DNA of 64,000 nucleotides, taken from the NCBI RefSeq assembly GCF_013299185.1, contig NZ_JAAFKG010000031.1, positions 26,724 through 90,723 of the forward strand, read 5' to 3'. Within the stretch, counting starts at the first letter, position 1. The number at the start of each line of letters is the position of its first letter. The DNA comes from Microcoleus sp. bin48.metabat.b7b8b9.023 (GTDB lineage: Bacteria; Cyanobacteriota; Cyanobacteriia; Cyanobacteriales; Microcoleaceae). A program made the translations under genes and the position numbers. Under the pieces are notes generated by a model. It made no database searches, was not told the origin of the DNA, and saw only the letters and a list, made by a program, of their open reading frames with translations. This document shows, piece after piece, positions 62,895 to 64,000 of the stretch.

Positions 62895-63245
62895 TTAGGT
62901 TGAGAGTCGATCTGCGATCGCATCTGTTTTTGCCGCCATAATAAAATCATTGCGGTGCAGCCCAGAAATCGAGTGAGTCCACCAAGTAACGGTAACTTTT
63001 CCCCACTCGGTTAACAGTGCGGGGTGATGCCCTTCAGTTTCTGCTGCTTCGCCTACACTGTTAGTAAAGGCGATCGCACTTTTGAAATCCGGGAATTTGT
63101 AGGTGCGTTCTAATTGTGGCACGCCATCTTTTTCAATCAAATTCCATTCGGGGATTTGAGGTTTAAGTTGGACAATTTCGTAAGCTGTGACGCGGGGAGA
63201 GTTTGGGAGGCAGGCGGCACAAGGTTCTTTTGCTAAAGGTTCCAT
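62895..63245 (-). CDS. 4a-hydroxytetrahydrobiopterin dehydratase (pterin carbinolamine dehydratase)
   Basis: A 116-residue protein. The active-site motif [20 protein letters not shown], then H, is complete, with the two His and the Trp-Thr-His. It dehydrates 4a-hydroxy-tetrahydropterins during recycling of pterin cofactors. A Cys/Pro-rich N-terminal extension of about 20 residues is unusual. It is convergent with the response-regulator gene, only 8 nt apart. Confidence 0.9.
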   Translation of the reverse strand: MEPLAKEPCAACLPNSPRVTAYEIVQLKPQIPEWNLIEKDGVPQLERTYKFPDFKSAIAFTNSVGEAAETEGHHPALLTEWGKVTVTWWTHSISGLHRNDFIMAAKTDAIADRLST

Positions 63246-63304
63246 AAATAAATTGCGGTTTGGCGAGAAGATCCTAAAAGATAGTATGACACTTCTGATG
63301 TGAC

Positions 63305-63730
63305 TTATTTTGGACAGGGCAAATGTCCGTTAGGAGTTACAAAGACATTGTGATTGAAGTCATTAATAAAACAGATCAGCAATCCGTCTCGGTGAATTTT
63401 TTTGCCATCATTCCACCGCAATAGTTCGGTATTGGCGGTTGTTCGGTAAAAATCTAAAGTAGGCTCTAAAGTGCTTTCGCCTGGATTTAGCTGTACTTCT
63501 ACACGAACCCGAATTTCTTTAACTTCTCCATTTCGCTTGCCAAGTTCATTGATTTTGTAATCGCGGAGGACAAAGTTTTTTACATAAATGCGCTGAGTGG
63601 AAGTATTAGTCAGTCGCAGCATTCCCTGTTTGACAGTTTCTACTCGCAGCACGTAGTTTGGTGGCATGAAAGCAGCAAGGGAGACACAGCCGATCGCCAT
63701 TCCACTCAAAAGTGATAACACCCGTTTCAT
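63305..63730 (-). CDS. Secreted protein of unknown function
   Basis: A 141-residue protein with a signal peptide (about 1-20). The mature region has strand-rich [34 protein letters not shown] and [13 protein letters not shown], which looks like an immunoglobulin-like or beta-sandwich fold. Two Cys lie near the C-terminus (LLICFIN and GHLPCPK) and may form a disulfide. No family was recognised. Confidence 0.65.
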   Translation of the reverse strand: MKRVLSLLSGMAIGCVSLAAFMPPNYVLRVETVKQGMLRLTNTSTQRIYVKNFVLRDYKINELGKRNGEVKEIRVRVEVQLNPGESTLEPTLDFYRTTANTELLRWNDGKKIHRDGLLICFINDFNHNVFVTPNGHLPCPK

Positions 63731-63814
63731 GTTATTATAATATGCGAATGTGATGAATGAGTATTAATTTTACTACAGTGCAATCACAGACACCAAGTGA
63801 TTCCCAAGTATTAT

Positions 63815-63850
63815 GTCTAGTGTCATTGCGAGGAACGAAGCAATCCCAGA
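63815..63850. repeat. CATTGCGAGGAACGAAGCAATC dispersed repeat
   Basis: The sequence reads GTGTCATTGCGAGGAACGAA then GCAATCCCAGAC. Such TCATTGCGAG...GAAGCAATC palindromes are widespread bacterial repeats. The rest of 63731-64000 is AT-rich with no gene seen. Confidence 0.6.
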
Positions 63851-64000
63851 CACTAAGCGATCGCAATATTTCAGGCGTTGCTGAATCAAGGTATGAATGC
63901 TCCAGGAATGGGAATATCGTCAAACTTCAAGTAATGTATTAATAATTTAATAGAATGCTTGAGCATTTCCTCACATTTAGAATAACAAAGAGTCTTGCGA

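Overview
The window reads as the chromosome of a filamentous, non-heterocystous cyanobacterium of the Microcoleus/Oscillatoria/Phormidium type. The octamer GCGATCGC (HIP1) is everywhere. Cyanobacterial genes are present: ndhN, the carotenoid isomerase crtH, the NblS partner sipA and a DUF4327 protein. The ribosomal cluster has the cyanobacterial gene content, with no rpsJ, rpsN, rpmD or rpsD in it. Spacers are filled with heptanucleotide tandem repeats. The genus is an inference; no rRNA or tRNA gene was found.

Layout. 1-12.9 kb holds unrelated housekeeping and accessory genes: an MFS exporter, a lone MNT nucleotidyltransferase, two half-size UPF0016 manganese exporters, upp, crtH, an IS200/IS605 remnant, a secreted pentapeptide-repeat protein, a CBS-PAS-GGDEF-EAL regulator, sipA and two tiny paralogues. 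13-24.8 kb has rbfA, a GH3 glycosidase, DUF4327, a phasin-like protein, a sugar-type ABC ATPase, an HD protein, a Uma2 protein, a three-gene deoxypyrimidine-nucleotide cassette, an Slr1339-like protein, a VWA protein and ndhN. 25.2-45.4 kb is the S10/spc/alpha ribosomal cluster (rplC to rplQ, with secY, adk, infA and rpoA), followed by truA, rplM, rpsI, rpmE and prfA. 45.4-64 kb is a mosaic: an HTH regulator, a wHTH/pentapeptide/nuclease-like protein, an Rpn-type nuclease, a solute-binding protein, a MORN protein, orphan xisI, a BrnT-type toxin-antitoxin pair, an ABC-F ATPase, a fructosamine kinase with an internal repeat expansion, a subtilase with SLH domains, a HigBA-type module, a bolA-grx pair, a response regulator and a pterin dehydratase.

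How the parts work together. From about 25.2 to 45.4 kb all genes run on the plus strand and build the ribosome, the Sec channel, the RNA polymerase alpha subunit and translation factors. A candidate sigma70 promoter and a structured leader of about 300 nt precede rplC. Unusually for this operon, most spacers are 70-400 nt and packed with heptamer repeats. The most novel-looking locus is 19.5-22.95 kb. It encodes a thymidylate-synthase-fold protein with an extra N-terminal domain, a membrane-anchored dCTP-deaminase/dUTPase-fold protein that seems to lack the usual catalytic Glu, and a deoxyribosyltransferase-like domain fused to a dCMP deaminase. It is a candidate nucleotide-pool control or antiphage cassette.

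A second theme is repeat biology. I see at least four palindromic or MITE-like families, including one with 27-bp inverted ends and variable interiors. A 113-bp element occurs in two places. Repeats have entered coding sequence (fructosamine kinase, GH3 linker) or now supply the last codons of genes (truA, the MFS exporter, a small paralogue). No CRISPR array, prophage or complete insertion sequence was seen.
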